Part shown: in pieces, positions 11,107-21,075 of the stretch
How the letters are laid out: each line of letters opens with the position of its first letter
Numbering within the stretch: position 1 is the stretch's first letter
Source of the DNA: Chara braunii
Taxonomy: Eukaryota; Streptophyta; Charophyceae; Charales; Characeae
Assembly: GCA_003427395.1 (NCBI GenBank)
Contig: BFEA01000530.1
Span: forward strand, 496,483-554,072
Reading direction: 5' to 3'
Length of the DNA stretch: 57,590 bases
Notes under the pieces: model-generated
Databases searched by the model: none
Told to the model about the DNA's origin: nothing
What the model saw: only the letters and a program-made list of their open reading frames with translations
Made by a program: the position numbers and the translations under genes

Positions 11107-11145
11107 AGTAGTGGAGCGAGACCCAAAGGGTCTCGCTCCACTACT
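11107..11145. repeat. Perfect 18-bp hairpin
   Basis: Left arm AGTAGTGGAGCGAGACCC (11107-11124), loop AAA, right arm 11128-11145 its exact complement. Weaker pairing continues outward. The left arm recurs alone at 11518-11535. Confidence 0.95.
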
Positions 11146-11402
11146 GTCCGCTATACACAATTTCGTATAGTTGCCGTATAGCTGTCAGACCGCGAAAAAA
11201 TGTATAGAACCCGGCGTCGCTCCACTTACTATCTGCTATACAAAGTCTCCAGTTTCTGAGTTCACTACGCAACACCCTAACAGCACCAGAAGACAGCAAT
11301 TTGTCCGTCCAGACTTGAGGTTCACCATACAAAAACGCAGCGGGTCTGTGGTTTCCTTTGAGGAGTATCCGAGTAACGACTTTTGCAGGCTGGGAACTAT
11401 AC
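11128..11402 (+). repeat. Direct repeat, copy 2
   Basis: Copy of 10698-10958, starting inside the right arm of the 11107-11145 hairpin and ending at GCAGGCTGGGAACTATAC. Confidence 0.85.
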
Positions 11403-12102
11403 ACCAACGGAGAGTGCAATCTCCGACCCATATCTGACAGCTATCCAAGCTATTTGGCACGTGCATAGTGTACAGTAAGTGGAGCAATGCCGAACTCTCC
11501 AAATTCGGAGAGTGTACAGTAGTGGAGCGAGACCCTTTGACATTTTAGCAATCCTCGACGGAGCTATCCAGTTCTCCTCCAAAGTTGGTGAGTGGGACCG
11601 AGGTTGGGTCAGACAAATCCTGGTTGTATATCCTCAGCCGGGTTCGTTTCTTTCCATGCGCCACTTCAGGCCTCGCCACACCACTCTGTTTTGGAGAGGT
11701 TGTGTATGGCCACACAGCCTCTCAAAATCGGATGAGAGAAAGAACTAGTGGGGTGTCAGGTATCTCTTTTCAAGAGGGCCTCCCGAATACACCTCCCACG
11801 CGCCAGTCTGTCAGCAGCGACCTCGATCTCGAGAGTGCTCTTGCTGGCCCTCCAAGACCACTCTCTTTTAGAGAGCTGCCAGAACAAGTGACAAATCAAT
11901 TTGATTAGATTCATTGATTTTATTATGCATGGGTCCCGCTGCACTACTCTCCACTCTCCCAATTGGGAGACTTTTTTTATCGTTGCGCTAACTATCCGAT
12001 TTCACCCCTGAAAACCTTCCGATAGCGGTCAGAAACCACCTTCCAAAAGCACTCTCCGCTGATGGACAGTGCCCAGCCTGCAACTGTGGTTTTTCGGATG
12101 GA

Positions 12103-12155
12103 CCTCCACCTCCACCTCCACCTCCACCCCCACCCCCACCTCCACCTCCACCCGA
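12103..12155 (+). repeat. (CCACCT/CCACCC)n microsatellite
   Basis: About nine near-perfect 6-bp units. Confidence 0.95.
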
Positions 12156-12330
12156 CTCTCCAAGTTGCTCCCAATTCGGAGAGTGTGCCTGGAGTCTGGG
12201 CAGACAAAACGCAGATCAGGCAGCGTCTCCAGCCCTGTCACCATGTCTGCTAGTGCATCATCCATCTGACTGTCCAAGTTGCTCCGAATTCGGCGAGTGT
12301 GCCTAGAGTCTGGGTAGACAAAGGGCCTCG

Positions 12331-12430
12331 CCACACCACTCTCGAAATGTGAAAAAGACAAAAATGTGCAGGGTGCATCTGGCCATGTTCCAGCGGGAAG
12401 TTCATTCTCATTTTGCACATTTCGAGAACG
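12331..12430 (-). mobile_element. Small TIR element, diverged copy
   Basis: Inverted relative to 12787-12894: the same ~64-bp core read on the other strand. Its left terminal repeat is intact (CCACACCACTCTCGAAATGTG); the right end has decayed to CACATTTCGAGAACGATGC. Confidence 0.7.
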
Positions 12431-12786
12431 ATGCCCAAAATGCAGATCACGCCATGTCTCCAGTGCGGTCACCATGTCTGCTAGTGCACTCACGAATTGG
12501 AGTCTCGGAGAGTGGAGAGTTAGTGCCGCAGTAAACCAAAAATCACGAATTCGGAGAGTTTTTCAGCTCTCCACGCACTCTGCTATTTTTCCGAGAGTGG
12601 AGAGTAGTGTAGACTGTACGTGGATTCGAGAGCAGGCAGTTCCAGAGGTAGTGTGGCGAAGAGCTCAAGCCTGTGGACACGACACTACTGTCGAAATCAG
12701 CTGACAACTCCTGAGAATGTCAACAGTGCTGTGTGGCCAAGGGGGGCAAACGAGTAGTGCAGCTGCAGCGAGACCCTATGGGCATG

Positions 12787-12894
12787 GCCACACCACTCTC
12801 GAAATGTGCAAAATGAGAACGAACTTCCCGCTAGAACACGGCCAGATGCACCCGCCACAGTTTTGTCTTTTTCACATTTCGAGAGTGGTGTGGC
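12787..12894 (+). mobile_element. 108-bp element with 22-bp perfect terminal inverted repeats
   Basis: Positions 12787-12808 and 12873-12894 are exact reverse complements (outer bases GCCACACC, inner GAAATGTG). The 64-bp core is non-coding. No clear target duplication was found. The size and ends suggest a MITE or foldback element; related single ends lie near 10438 and 13100. Confidence 0.75.
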
Positions 12895-13129
12895 AAGTCC
12901 CTATATCGATTCGAGAGCGGGCACTTGCAAAGGTGGTGTGGTGAAGGGCCCAAACCTCTGGACACGACACTACTCTCTCGATATCATCTGACAACTGTCG
13001 AGAATGTCAACAGTGCTGAGTGGCGGCCAAGGGGAGGGGGGGGAACTGTGGCAAGGGGGGCTGTCGAATTTCTCGTGACAGCCATCGAAATTTTCAGGCT
13101 TTCGACAGTGGTGTGGCGAGCCCCATAGT

Positions 13130-14177
13130 TTCAGAAGCGATTTAGGAGAGAGAGGCGCAGGTAGGGTGAGACGAGAGACTCCAGACAAACAGGATCCACG
13201 TGGCATGGGAAGCTGCTCACGCTCATTACCGGCCAGAGATGGCATTCATCGATTCGATAGATGAACTGAAGCACTCTTATCCATCCATTCAATCTCGACT
13301 GATTGCTGTGTCTGGCTAATCATTCTCGACATCATCCCTCAAACGGCAATGCAGCGTCATCCGCAGGCTAGGTAGCCTCCGGATCTCCCTTAGGGGAAGT
13401 GCATTCAGTGCACACGTCCGACAGAAAAGACGGAATCAAGTCCTTCTCTACTGCAGGTCGAACGAGTAGACTATCAACCAGCCAAGTACTACTTCATAAC
13501 ATCACGCTCTTCCATCGCTACATACGGAATATCTAAAGAAGAGACAATGGCCATCGGCCAGTGATTGTCCGATGAGCAGCTCTGCCCTGGGCCAAAGAAA
13601 CAGAACAAAAAGAAGCAAAATAAGGAAATCGCCCCTCTGTTGTCTGTTCAGCAAACTCGCGCTCGCCATAGCGCCACGTGTCCGCCTCAGATTGACTGGC
13701 ATGTAGACACCACGCGCGATATAGAAAAAAAAAGCGGGAGGAGACCGAAGCCATCGACGTGCCGTCGAGATTTCACCGCGCGATTTCATCGTTTTTTTTT
13801 TCTGCAGTGCTTTGTCGATTTTCGCTTCGCCACACGCACGGAAACGCCTCTCTACGACTAACGACATGCCCGGTGATGAATCTTCACGGATGATCTTCCG
13901 CGACCATCCCACTAGCATACCTACGGTCCACTTTCACCCGAGCAATCTCAGGGGCATTGCAAGATAGAGTCGATTGGTCTAACAGCATAATAATATGATA
14001 ATATAGCAATAGCAATACTGTAAGCCAGGCAGGTACTTTTTTCGAGATTGATATTCCATGACCTTGTCCACTTTTTTTTACGGGCTTCAGTTCTTACCCA
14101 CTCATTCATTAACTGCGCAAGCTGCAAACTCTCCACCGGAAAATCAAATTGCGAAGCGAGTGCCCAACACTGAGAGT
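13130..14177. other. Intergenic, nothing recognised
   Basis: Short frames only, none with a recognisable domain. Confidence 0.5.
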
Positions 14178-14262
14178 ATACTCACACTAAAACTTCCTTC
14201 GAGGGGATACTCACACTAGAACTTCCTTCGAGGGGATACTCACACTAGAACTTCCTTCGGCG
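14178..14262 (+). repeat. 29-bp tandem repeat, 3 units
   Basis: Units start at 14178, 14207 and 14236 (ATACTCACACTAGAACTTCC core). The first has one substitution and the last is 27 bp. Confidence 0.95.
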
Positions 14263-14491
14263 TAGATGACCCCAAGTATGGGGGGGCAAGGGGGTGGTCG
14301 CCACGATCATCCGCGGGAGTGATAGAGTGAAAAACGCCTGGTGCAGAAGACACTTGTCTTCTAGCAGCTGGTTGGTGTGTATCCCATCGACTGATTACCC
14401 CATCCGATGAACTTGAACTCAACTGACCAAGCCGGAAAAAGAGCAATCAACACTTGTTCGCAAAAGAAATACCGGTCCACGTGGCTCTACA

Positions 14492-15724
14492 ATGCACGGC
14501 AAGCACATCCCCTGCGAAAGCGTGCTCGCCAGAGAGAGACAAGAGGGAAGGAGGACTGCGCAGCAGTGTGCTTGTTCTCTCTGTCCACCGCCACCTCCTC
14601 ATTGTCACCCTTCTTTTAGTCCTGCTCTTGTCGCCAACGCTGCTGCTCATAGCCATGACCCGCGACGCCTCCTTGAATACAGCCTTGCTTATCCTCAGCA
14701 GCAGCCGCAACATGGGGGACGATTGGATGCAAAACAGTGTGTTCCAATCAGGATTGGCAACTGGTTAGCTGGAAGCCATCTCCCGTCAGCATCTCGAGAA
14801 GGAGAAGGAGGAGGAGGAGGAGGACGAGGAGGAGGAGGAGGAGGAGGAGGAAGGACAGGCGGAAGACCAGTTGCAGACAGCAGTCACAGTTCGCAAACAG
14901 CGAGCAGACACTGGTCGGCGACTGGGGTTTATCCGCCACCCCCATCAGTAGCACCTCAGCTGTACCCCCCCTTCCTCTATGATCCCCATTACCGGGAGGG
15001 CGAACCTCACAGATGCACGGAGCACAAACCGGGTGACGAGAGCGGCGACGAGGACGAGGACGTCGAAAAGGTGGAGCGGGAAATACCTACAAAACGGCAC
15101 CGGTGCATCCATTGCGGCAGAAAGGAGGAGGAAGAGGTGAAACAGGGGAAGAAAAAGAAGAAGAAGGAGAAGAAGGCAAGGAGGCGAAACGGATCGCCTT
15201 CGGGTAAGAGGAGCGGCAGCGAGACAGGTGAAGGCGGGCGTGCACTATTTCCACTCTTCTGGAAGATATGCTTGTTTGCGCTGTTTTGTCTCTTCGTTCA
15301 CCATCTTCTTTCACTCGCCCAGGGCTCTCGTCCGAGCGTACAAGTGGATGATTTCCATCTGCATAGCATTGCCGCACACCGCAGGTGGGAGCCAGGTAAG
15401 CTGCGGCCCCGTGTGCTTCTCGATCTCAGTTTCGATGTTGTCTTCGCTATCGAAAACCCTAATTGGGTGGGTCTAGGTTTCGCCAACCTCTCATCCGTGA
15501 TCATTTACAGGGAGAGAGAGATTGCCAAGGTGACGGCGCCTGGGGGCAGCGTGTGCGGCGGGTGTCGTCGGCTCCTACATTCGCGAGTGAATGTGACCGA
15601 CGTCAGAATGCTGGAGGTGGGACCGCAGCTACTTGTGGACATGGCAAGGGGACATGTGCTCATCGTCATCAAAGCCCAAATCCACGGACGCATCGAGATT
15701 TTATCCTGGAAACACCCCTTACAG
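14492..15724 (+). CDS. LEA_2 / NDR1-HIN1-like membrane protein, exon 1 (gene model incomplete)
   Basis: The only likely host protein gene. The frame opens with ATG at 14492. Its first ~200 residues are low complexity (Gly-rich run from the (GGA)n tract at about 14800-14850, Pro-rich and acidic parts) and may not all be coding. Then follow CIHC (205-208), a Lys/Arg-rich cytosolic stretch (about 212-245), one membrane segment (about 250-276, FWKICLFALFCLFVHHLL) and a LEA_2 domain from about 278 with the hallmark NPNW (322-325). This is the NDR1/HIN1-like layout, a family tied to stress and defence at the plasma membrane. The domain stops at HPLQ, where GT donors exist at 15725 and 15729, so a short final exon is expected; the frame otherwise runs to 15847 in low-complexity sequence. 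One possible terminal exon frame ends at 16571, but I could not prove its splice site. The start codon is uncertain. Confidence 0.72.
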
Positions 15725-15840
15725 GTTGGTAAATTCTCCCTATACTGCGACCCCCCATTTCCTCCCCTCCACCCCCCTCTTTCGGCTTCTTCCTACCCAG
15801 CCTTATCTATCCATTCATCTCTTCCCTTTTTCTTGTCCCC

Positions 15841-16049
15841 AAACTGATCAAAAAAGCAAGAGCCCCACCCTCTTCCCCCTACCCAACGAGTCTAGCCCCT
15901 TGTGACTTTAAACTGATCAAAGGGGCAAGAGCCCCACCCTCTTCCCCCTACCCAACGAGTCTAGCCCCTTGTGACTTTAAACTGATCAAAAAAGCAAGAG
16001 ACCCTCTTCCCCCTACCCAACGAGTTTAGCCCCTTGTGCCTTTGAACTT
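15841..16049 (+). repeat. 69-bp minisatellite, 3 units
   Basis: Units begin at 15841, 15910 and 15979 (AAACTGATCAAA...TTGTGACTTT). The third has a small deletion. It lies just after the LEA_2 exon, probably in its intron or 3' flank. Confidence 0.95.
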
Positions 16050-16611
16050 CCAACTTGCTGAACAGTTTCATTTCTTCTCATACGTCATCGGCTGGGTCGT
16101 CAACCCCCAACAACGGCTGCCTTCATCTCGCCATATTTTTCACTACCGAGGTTTCTACGCATCCTCTCTCTTATCCCGTAATGCCAACAAGCAACTACCG
16201 AACAGTTCTGCCCACTTTAGGGTCGCTTTCCTTCCACACAATTCATCTATCCATCCATTCGTCTTCTCTTCTGGACAGCAACGCAAGGTCTCTCGCAGGA
16301 GACCCCTGACTGATACCCTTTCCTCCCCTCCCTCTCTGCTCTACCTTTCGCTCTCTGTCTTCCAAGCTCCCCGCGCGGCTTACCCGGTCGGCATGCGCAT
16401 GAATCCTCGGACTCTAACATCTCTCACTTTATCCCTCTCGGGCTGGCTGAGCCCGATGCTCGGGACGTAACCAGCGAGGGAGATGACCATCTCCATCCTG
16501 GTTGCCATCTCCGTCAACCTTGCTCTGGCACGATCGTGATCACACTGAAACTTTCGGGAGTGGTGAACTAAAAAAAATAGCACTGCTATGGGTCCTGTAA
16601 AAAGCGAAGCT

Positions 16612-16681
16612 ATACCTTTCTCGCCCTTTGGGCTAATATCAAGTGTAGTATCTGTTCTGACCAAAAAAAAGAAAAAAAAAA
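16612..16681 (+). ncRNA. U2 snRNA 5' fragment, retrocopy with A-rich tail
   Basis: 16612-16658 matches the 5' end of plant U2 snRNA, starting exactly at ATACCTTTCTCG and covering stem I, the branch-point pairing region (GTGTAGTATCTG) and up to TGTTCT. It then breaks off into GACC and an A-rich tail (A8 G A10, 16663-16681). The remaining ~140 nt of U2 are missing, so this cannot be a working gene. The fragment is flanked by a 13-bp direct repeat, AAAAAGCGAAGCT (16599-16611 and 16677-16689), the mark of LINE-type retrotransposition. Stem I reads GCCCTTTGGGC instead of the usual GGCC-TTTT-GGCT, but still pairs. Confidence 0.85.
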
Positions 16682-16707
16682 GCGAAGCTGGGTAATGCTC
16701 CCAGTCC

Positions 16708-16870
16708 GGGGCTCGGTCCCACCTTCGCCTTCCCGTCGTAGGAGGCTACCACAAAGCGACTGGCGGGCGTCTAGGGACCATCGATTGTGTCAATCCATGG
16801 TCCTTGGCCGCCCGCCATTCTCTTCGCGGTAGCCTCCAACACCGAAAATGCGCAGGTTGGACCGAGCCCT
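16708..16870. repeat. 163-bp foldback (long hairpin)
   Basis: Left arm 16708-16787 and right arm about 16791-16870 pair over 80 positions at about 79% without counting G-U pairs; the loop is only a few bases. Shared blocks include GGGCTCGGTCC, AGGCTACC and TGGCGGGCG. It could be a foldback/MITE or a young small-RNA precursor. No function is shown. Confidence 0.8.
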
Positions 16871-18164
16871 ATCCTTTTCATGAGTAAATTCTCCTTTTTT
16901 TTTTTTTTTTTTAAAAGACAACTACTTATTTCCAATGAATGAATACGAGGCCGGGGACCTCACAATTCAACCCGGGGCACGATTCCACTAGCACACGAGT
17001 CATGGCCTAGTGTGACGCCTGCGACACTCCAGAAAAACGAAGAAAACTCCAGAAAAACGCAGAAAAGAGAAAAAAGAAAATTAAAGTGGTGACTTCTCAA
17101 GTCCCAAGGTGGAAACGAGCCCGACCTTTGGAAGTGATGCAAAAGGCTGTGCCATCTTCTGGAAAGGTAGAATGGACAGTGGATGAGTAGCCAGATTCAC
17201 TTCTTCCATCTTTCTTTATTGCCTGAGGGTGCACCTATGAAAACTGCTCCGTGACGATTGCAGTCCGAGTCTCACGTACCACAGAGAGGGAGTGGAGTCC
17301 CTTAGTGTGCCCGACGGGACTGCCTCCTGTGACGGTTCCCATGTTCAAGTGTGAAGTCCTTATATTTTGAGAAAGAAATAAAGTACTCGAGGGGCACCGT
17401 CAATACGAACGACTTAGAGTACTTGATTTTTTTTTTTTGTTTTCTACAACCACCAATCAAAAACAGACTTGGTATTTCTTTTCCCCACATCCTGTTATTC
17501 ACCAAAAAAAAAAAAACAAGAAAAAGTAAATTAAAACACAAATTTTAAATATACAAACATCTTTATTTTGCTACCCTAGGATTTGGATGCAGCAACGGCT
17601 GGTGGATGTCCCCCGGACGTCCCACAGGTGTCGCCGTGTCACAATATACCTTACTCAGTTGCTAGTGGAACCGTGCCCCCGGGGTTATCCCCGCAGCATC
17701 AGCCGGTTTAGCTTATCTCAGTCTGACGTACCCAGTCATAACAACAAACCAATACCAAACCCAGCCAGAGAGAGGGTAAAAAGAACACGATCCCTACTCC
17801 TTTTTTTTCTTGAGTAAATTTCATGTGTGCTCTTTCAAAAAAAAAAAAAAAAAAAAAAAAAGGCACTGAAGGTTGAGCCGTAGATTTCACTCGTTCACTC
17901 GTCCGCAGACGTGGGCACTGTTGAGCCAGTGGCAAGTCCCCATTTCTTCTTTCCCGTTGGGCCCTCTCTCAACTCGTGGCCCGGCGTGAAACGTCGTCCG
18001 TCTGAACAAAAGGCCAGAACCGCGCCAGTCCATCTGAAGCTAAATTGACGAACCGAAAAATGCCTTCCTGTTGCGCTGCCGCGAAGCGTGGCGCGAGCGA
18101 CACAGTCCGAAAAGAGGGAACAAGGTGACCAGTACCTGCCTTTGAGGGGAGGCACAGGGATCGG
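16871..18164. other. Intergenic, nothing recognised
   Basis: Poly(T)/poly(A) runs at about 16896, 17429, 17503 and 17838. No domain-bearing ORF. Confidence 0.5.
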
Positions 18165-18290
18165 TCCTGTTGGCATGGTCCCGGATGCTACCGGCTGTCC
18201 CCTAGCCGGTGTCGCCCACCTGCAGGTCGGGAGCAGCCCCCGCATGTTCTCTCGTGAACAGGGTTCTGGCTGCTACGGGGTTCCCCGTAT
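18165..18290. repeat. Dispersed repeat with GGCTGCTACGGGGTTCC end (copy 2)
   Basis: Same-orientation copy of 9955-10081. Confidence 0.75.
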
Positions 18291-18429
18291 GCCTACAATT
18301 AGGAGTAGTGGTAGGTAGGTAGTGTGAGGTGAAATTGAGAGAAGAACATAGCTTTTATAAAAAGAAAAATAATAAAAATAAAAATAAATGAAGGTTTTAG
18401 GTTTGGGTGCCGCTCCATCGCCGTCGATT

Positions 18430-18900
18430 TTGGAGAGAAATTGGATAGCTGTCAGCCTGTCCAAAATCCGAAGAAACGGACGGCTTTTTGGGGGTCCAAG
18501 TGTCCCTTTCAGATGGTTCTAATGCCCAGTATGCCCTTCTCATGAAAAGGTCTCAGCGGTGGGCCAGAAACTTCGAATTATCCATCTTTGGAAGGGCGCT
18601 AGTTCTGACTTCGGCTGCATTCTCGAAGTTATGGTTTCCCCTAGTGCACCTTTTGGGGGATGAAGCTTACTCAAAACCCTGAGCAACAGACCACCAAGGC
18701 TACTTGGTAAAAGTCTCCTGGGAAACCATAGCCTTCCCCAGAGATCAGGGGGAACTACCTTAGGCATCCTTGACCCGCGCCAGCAGAACCTTGCCCTAGT
18801 GATAAAATGACCTATCTTGGTGATGCTTGAAGCGCTTGATAAGTTCTGGACATTGATGGCAGAATATATACTCATGCAGGAGTGGTCTCTGGCGCAACCG
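18430..18900 (+). pseudogene. LINE ORF2 fragment (post-RT region)
   Basis: The frame at 18488-18682 (LGVQVSLSDG ... FELSIFGRALVLTSAAFSKLWF) matches the segment after the RT of the 27.9-kb LINE (LGVKMAAYGRP ... TSLFGRALVINNVVLATLWY). Further matching scraps (VSWETIAFP) continue in another frame near 18710-18780. Both ends are lost and there are many stops. Confidence 0.75.
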
Positions 18901-19360
18901 GAACATGTACGGCTGTGTTTGGTGATAGATTCACTCTGTCAGAGACAGCTAAAGCCGAAAGTTTGGAAAAGTATTTTAGCAGCCTGGAGCCTCAATTGTC
19001 TGAGGAACCCACAACCAGATCCCAGATACTGAATCAAAATTTATTTGAAAACGTTTTTAGTTCGGAATGAGCAAAAACATCGGTCCATTGGCAGGTATGC
19101 CGCGCCTGAGTTTGGAAAGGCAAAAAGAACATGGGGAAAAGCAAAAAAAATCATGGGGCTATAATGCCCTCCCGGAGGCTGCAGCCTCACACGTTCTGTC
19201 CTTCTGTTTTGAGCTGCTTTCACGACCAGAGCGTTGTTGCTTTTTTTTTTGGTTTTTTTTTTTTTTTTTTTTTAAAGCTATAACACCCTTCCGGAGGGCA
19301 CAGTCTCATTCTCCAGATTCTGTATCCAGGTGCTTTCACGACCATGGCTTCTTCTTTTAA

Positions 19361-19718
19361 ACCACCAGTACCTGGGCCAGACATCGGCCGCGGGGTCTTC
19401 CCCTATACGCGGCGCGACCCCAGGGCCTCGGGGGCGGTTCGGCAGTTTTTATTCGTGAAGGCCTCGCGGGCCCAGTCGGGACAAGGCCGGTAGTATGAAG
19501 GTGGACATAGGTCACGACCATTTGGCCGAGGTGTACGGACGGACAAACCAAAGAGGGGGGAAAAAAAGCAAAAAAAAAAAAAAAGCAAAAAAAGCAAAAA
19601 AGCAAAAAAAAAAAAGACAGGCGGTTTCCCGCCGCGCAGTGGCCGGTGGGTGCTTGCACGTGCGGCCTACAGTCTTCCCGTCTGCCATCGCCCCGCTTCC
19701 ACATCCAGCCCGTCGTTT

Positions 19719-19802
<84 letters not shown>

Positions 19803-19879
19803 NNNNNNNNNNNNNNNNNNNNNNNNNNNNNNNNNNNNNNNNNNNNNNNNNNNNNNNNNNNNNNNNNNNNNNNNNNNNN

Positions 19880-19947
<68 letters not shown>

Positions 19948-20654
19948 CGTTGCTCTCATGTCCTGTCTAGCCTGGTCGGGACTCGACGAAGTGGTGCATG
20001 CGACTGAGAGCTAAATCGGTGTACTCTCTTATTATCTGTGTTGTTGTCGACTACCGTCTTCCCCCGAACACAACGCAAATCTCATCATGACTGTATCGAA
20101 CCGGAAAGATAGCTTCTATCCATTCATGATCAGGTGTGCGTTGGTGGGATACGAGCTAAGCTCAGGGTCAGTGTAGCGCCCTCCTGGGGAGAATGTAAGA
20201 GCGTACTCCCTCCAGGACTTTTCAGCATGCATCTCGCCATAGTCATGACCAGATGAATCGAAGGAGTCCTTGTATGAGTGCATGCCCTAATCAATGCTAG
20301 GGGCAAGAGCTAAATGCGTGAGAACTCAAAGCCGCCGCTTGTGTTGCTGGATCTGCTCCGTGCATGTGAATGACTGGCTGGTTAGAGCATGTACTCGATT
20401 GAATCTGGTCGAGAATACCGTCAGGTGCATTCACGAATGCAGAAGTGTGAGTAAGCCCTTGGAAACCCGACAACAGCCGCCGAGCGCTGTGGCTCTCTGC
20501 TCCCAAACACACAGAGAGATAGACTCCACGTTGGGGACGGTATACACGACGATCACGCCCAGGCAGGAGGGCACGCCACGATGAACGTGGAGGCGGGAAA
20601 CGGACGGCCATGGCCACGCACCATCCGCAGGGAGCAGCAGACCCGCGGCGACTG

Positions 20655-20702
<48 letters not shown>

Positions 20703-20904
20703 GAACTGCATTACTTCACAATTCGGCCTGAACACAGGTCCATCTGTTGTCCTTTCAGAAGGATCTGCCCTCAGGCCGAAGTGCCAACTAGCGGTACCGG
20801 TACTGGTACCCCGTTTTTTTCACGAAACGACAGAGGCTTGGAAAAAATCGGCACGCAGGGCAAATTCAGGCTCGGATTCAATAGCTGAGCGAGGTACTGG
20901 TGGT
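19361..20904. mobile_element. Non-autonomous TIR element inserted at TTAA (copy 2)
   Basis: Flanked by TTAA at 19357-19360 and 20905-20908, with perfect 13-bp inverted termini ACCACCAGTACCT. The first ~40 bp and last ~70 bp match the copy at 6363-7330 (shared subterminal ATCGGC and TTCAATAGCTGAG blocks); the centres differ. Its interior holds a long (AG)n run with an assembly gap (N at 19803-19879) and a ~40-bp poly(A) (20660-20700). No transposase is seen. Confidence 0.82.
19721..19942 (+). repeat. (AG)n microsatellite with assembly gap
   Basis: Dinucleotide run interrupted by 77 N. Its true length is unknown. Confidence 0.98.
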
Positions 20905-20947
20905 TTAAGCCCAACCAATTCAATTACCTGTAGAATCTGGACAGGAC

Positions 20948-21075
20948 TGTGACGCCCTAACCTCACGCCCGACGTGACTTCCTGATCGGAGTGTGAGTGG
21001 GCCTGCAAGTGTGAAAAGGGGGTGTGCCAAGGATTTTAGGCAAGTGGGGGTGGAGTCCCAGGTCAGAACTGAGAT
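20948..21075 (-). mobile_element. LTR end, same family as solo LTR at 23841
   Basis: Begins TGTGACGCCCTAACC and matches the first ~130 bp of the solo LTR at 23841-23980 (shared CTTCCTGATCGGAGT and GTGTGCCAAGGATTTT). It directly abuts the repeat copy at 20909-20947. Similarity fades after about 21075 and no far end was fixed. Strand is set by the TATA of the better copy. Confidence 0.65.

Larger units (their letters stand above)
10436..13125. repeat. Cluster of nested direct and inverted repeats, non-coding
   Basis: A 2.7-kb stretch built from a few recurring modules: CGCTCCACTACT, CTCTCC/GGAGAG, and CCACACCACT(C/G)TCGAAA with its inverse. They occur in both orientations at many spacings. No domain-bearing ORF. 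Separate entries list the clearest members. It could be a pile-up of foldback/MITE elements; I see no transposase. Confidence 0.75.

Noticed and set aside
14178-14262. Short regular repeats as a possible CRISPR array
   Set aside because: The 29-bp units are directly adjacent with no spacers, and the context is eukaryotic; it is a minisatellite.
15725-15847. C-terminal 41 residues of the LEA_2 frame as real coding sequence
   Set aside because: The sequence becomes low complexity (Pro/Ser/Phe) right after two good GT donor sites, so it is more likely intron.
16380-16571. Final exon of the LEA_2 gene (frame ending SGTIVITLKLSGVVN)
   Set aside because: Open and plausible, but no acceptor in the right phase could be shown and there is no firm family match; kept only as a candidate.
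19495-20007. Long frames of Arg-Glu (RERERE) or Leu-Ser repeats
   Set aside because: They are only translations of (AG)n and the N gap, not proteins.
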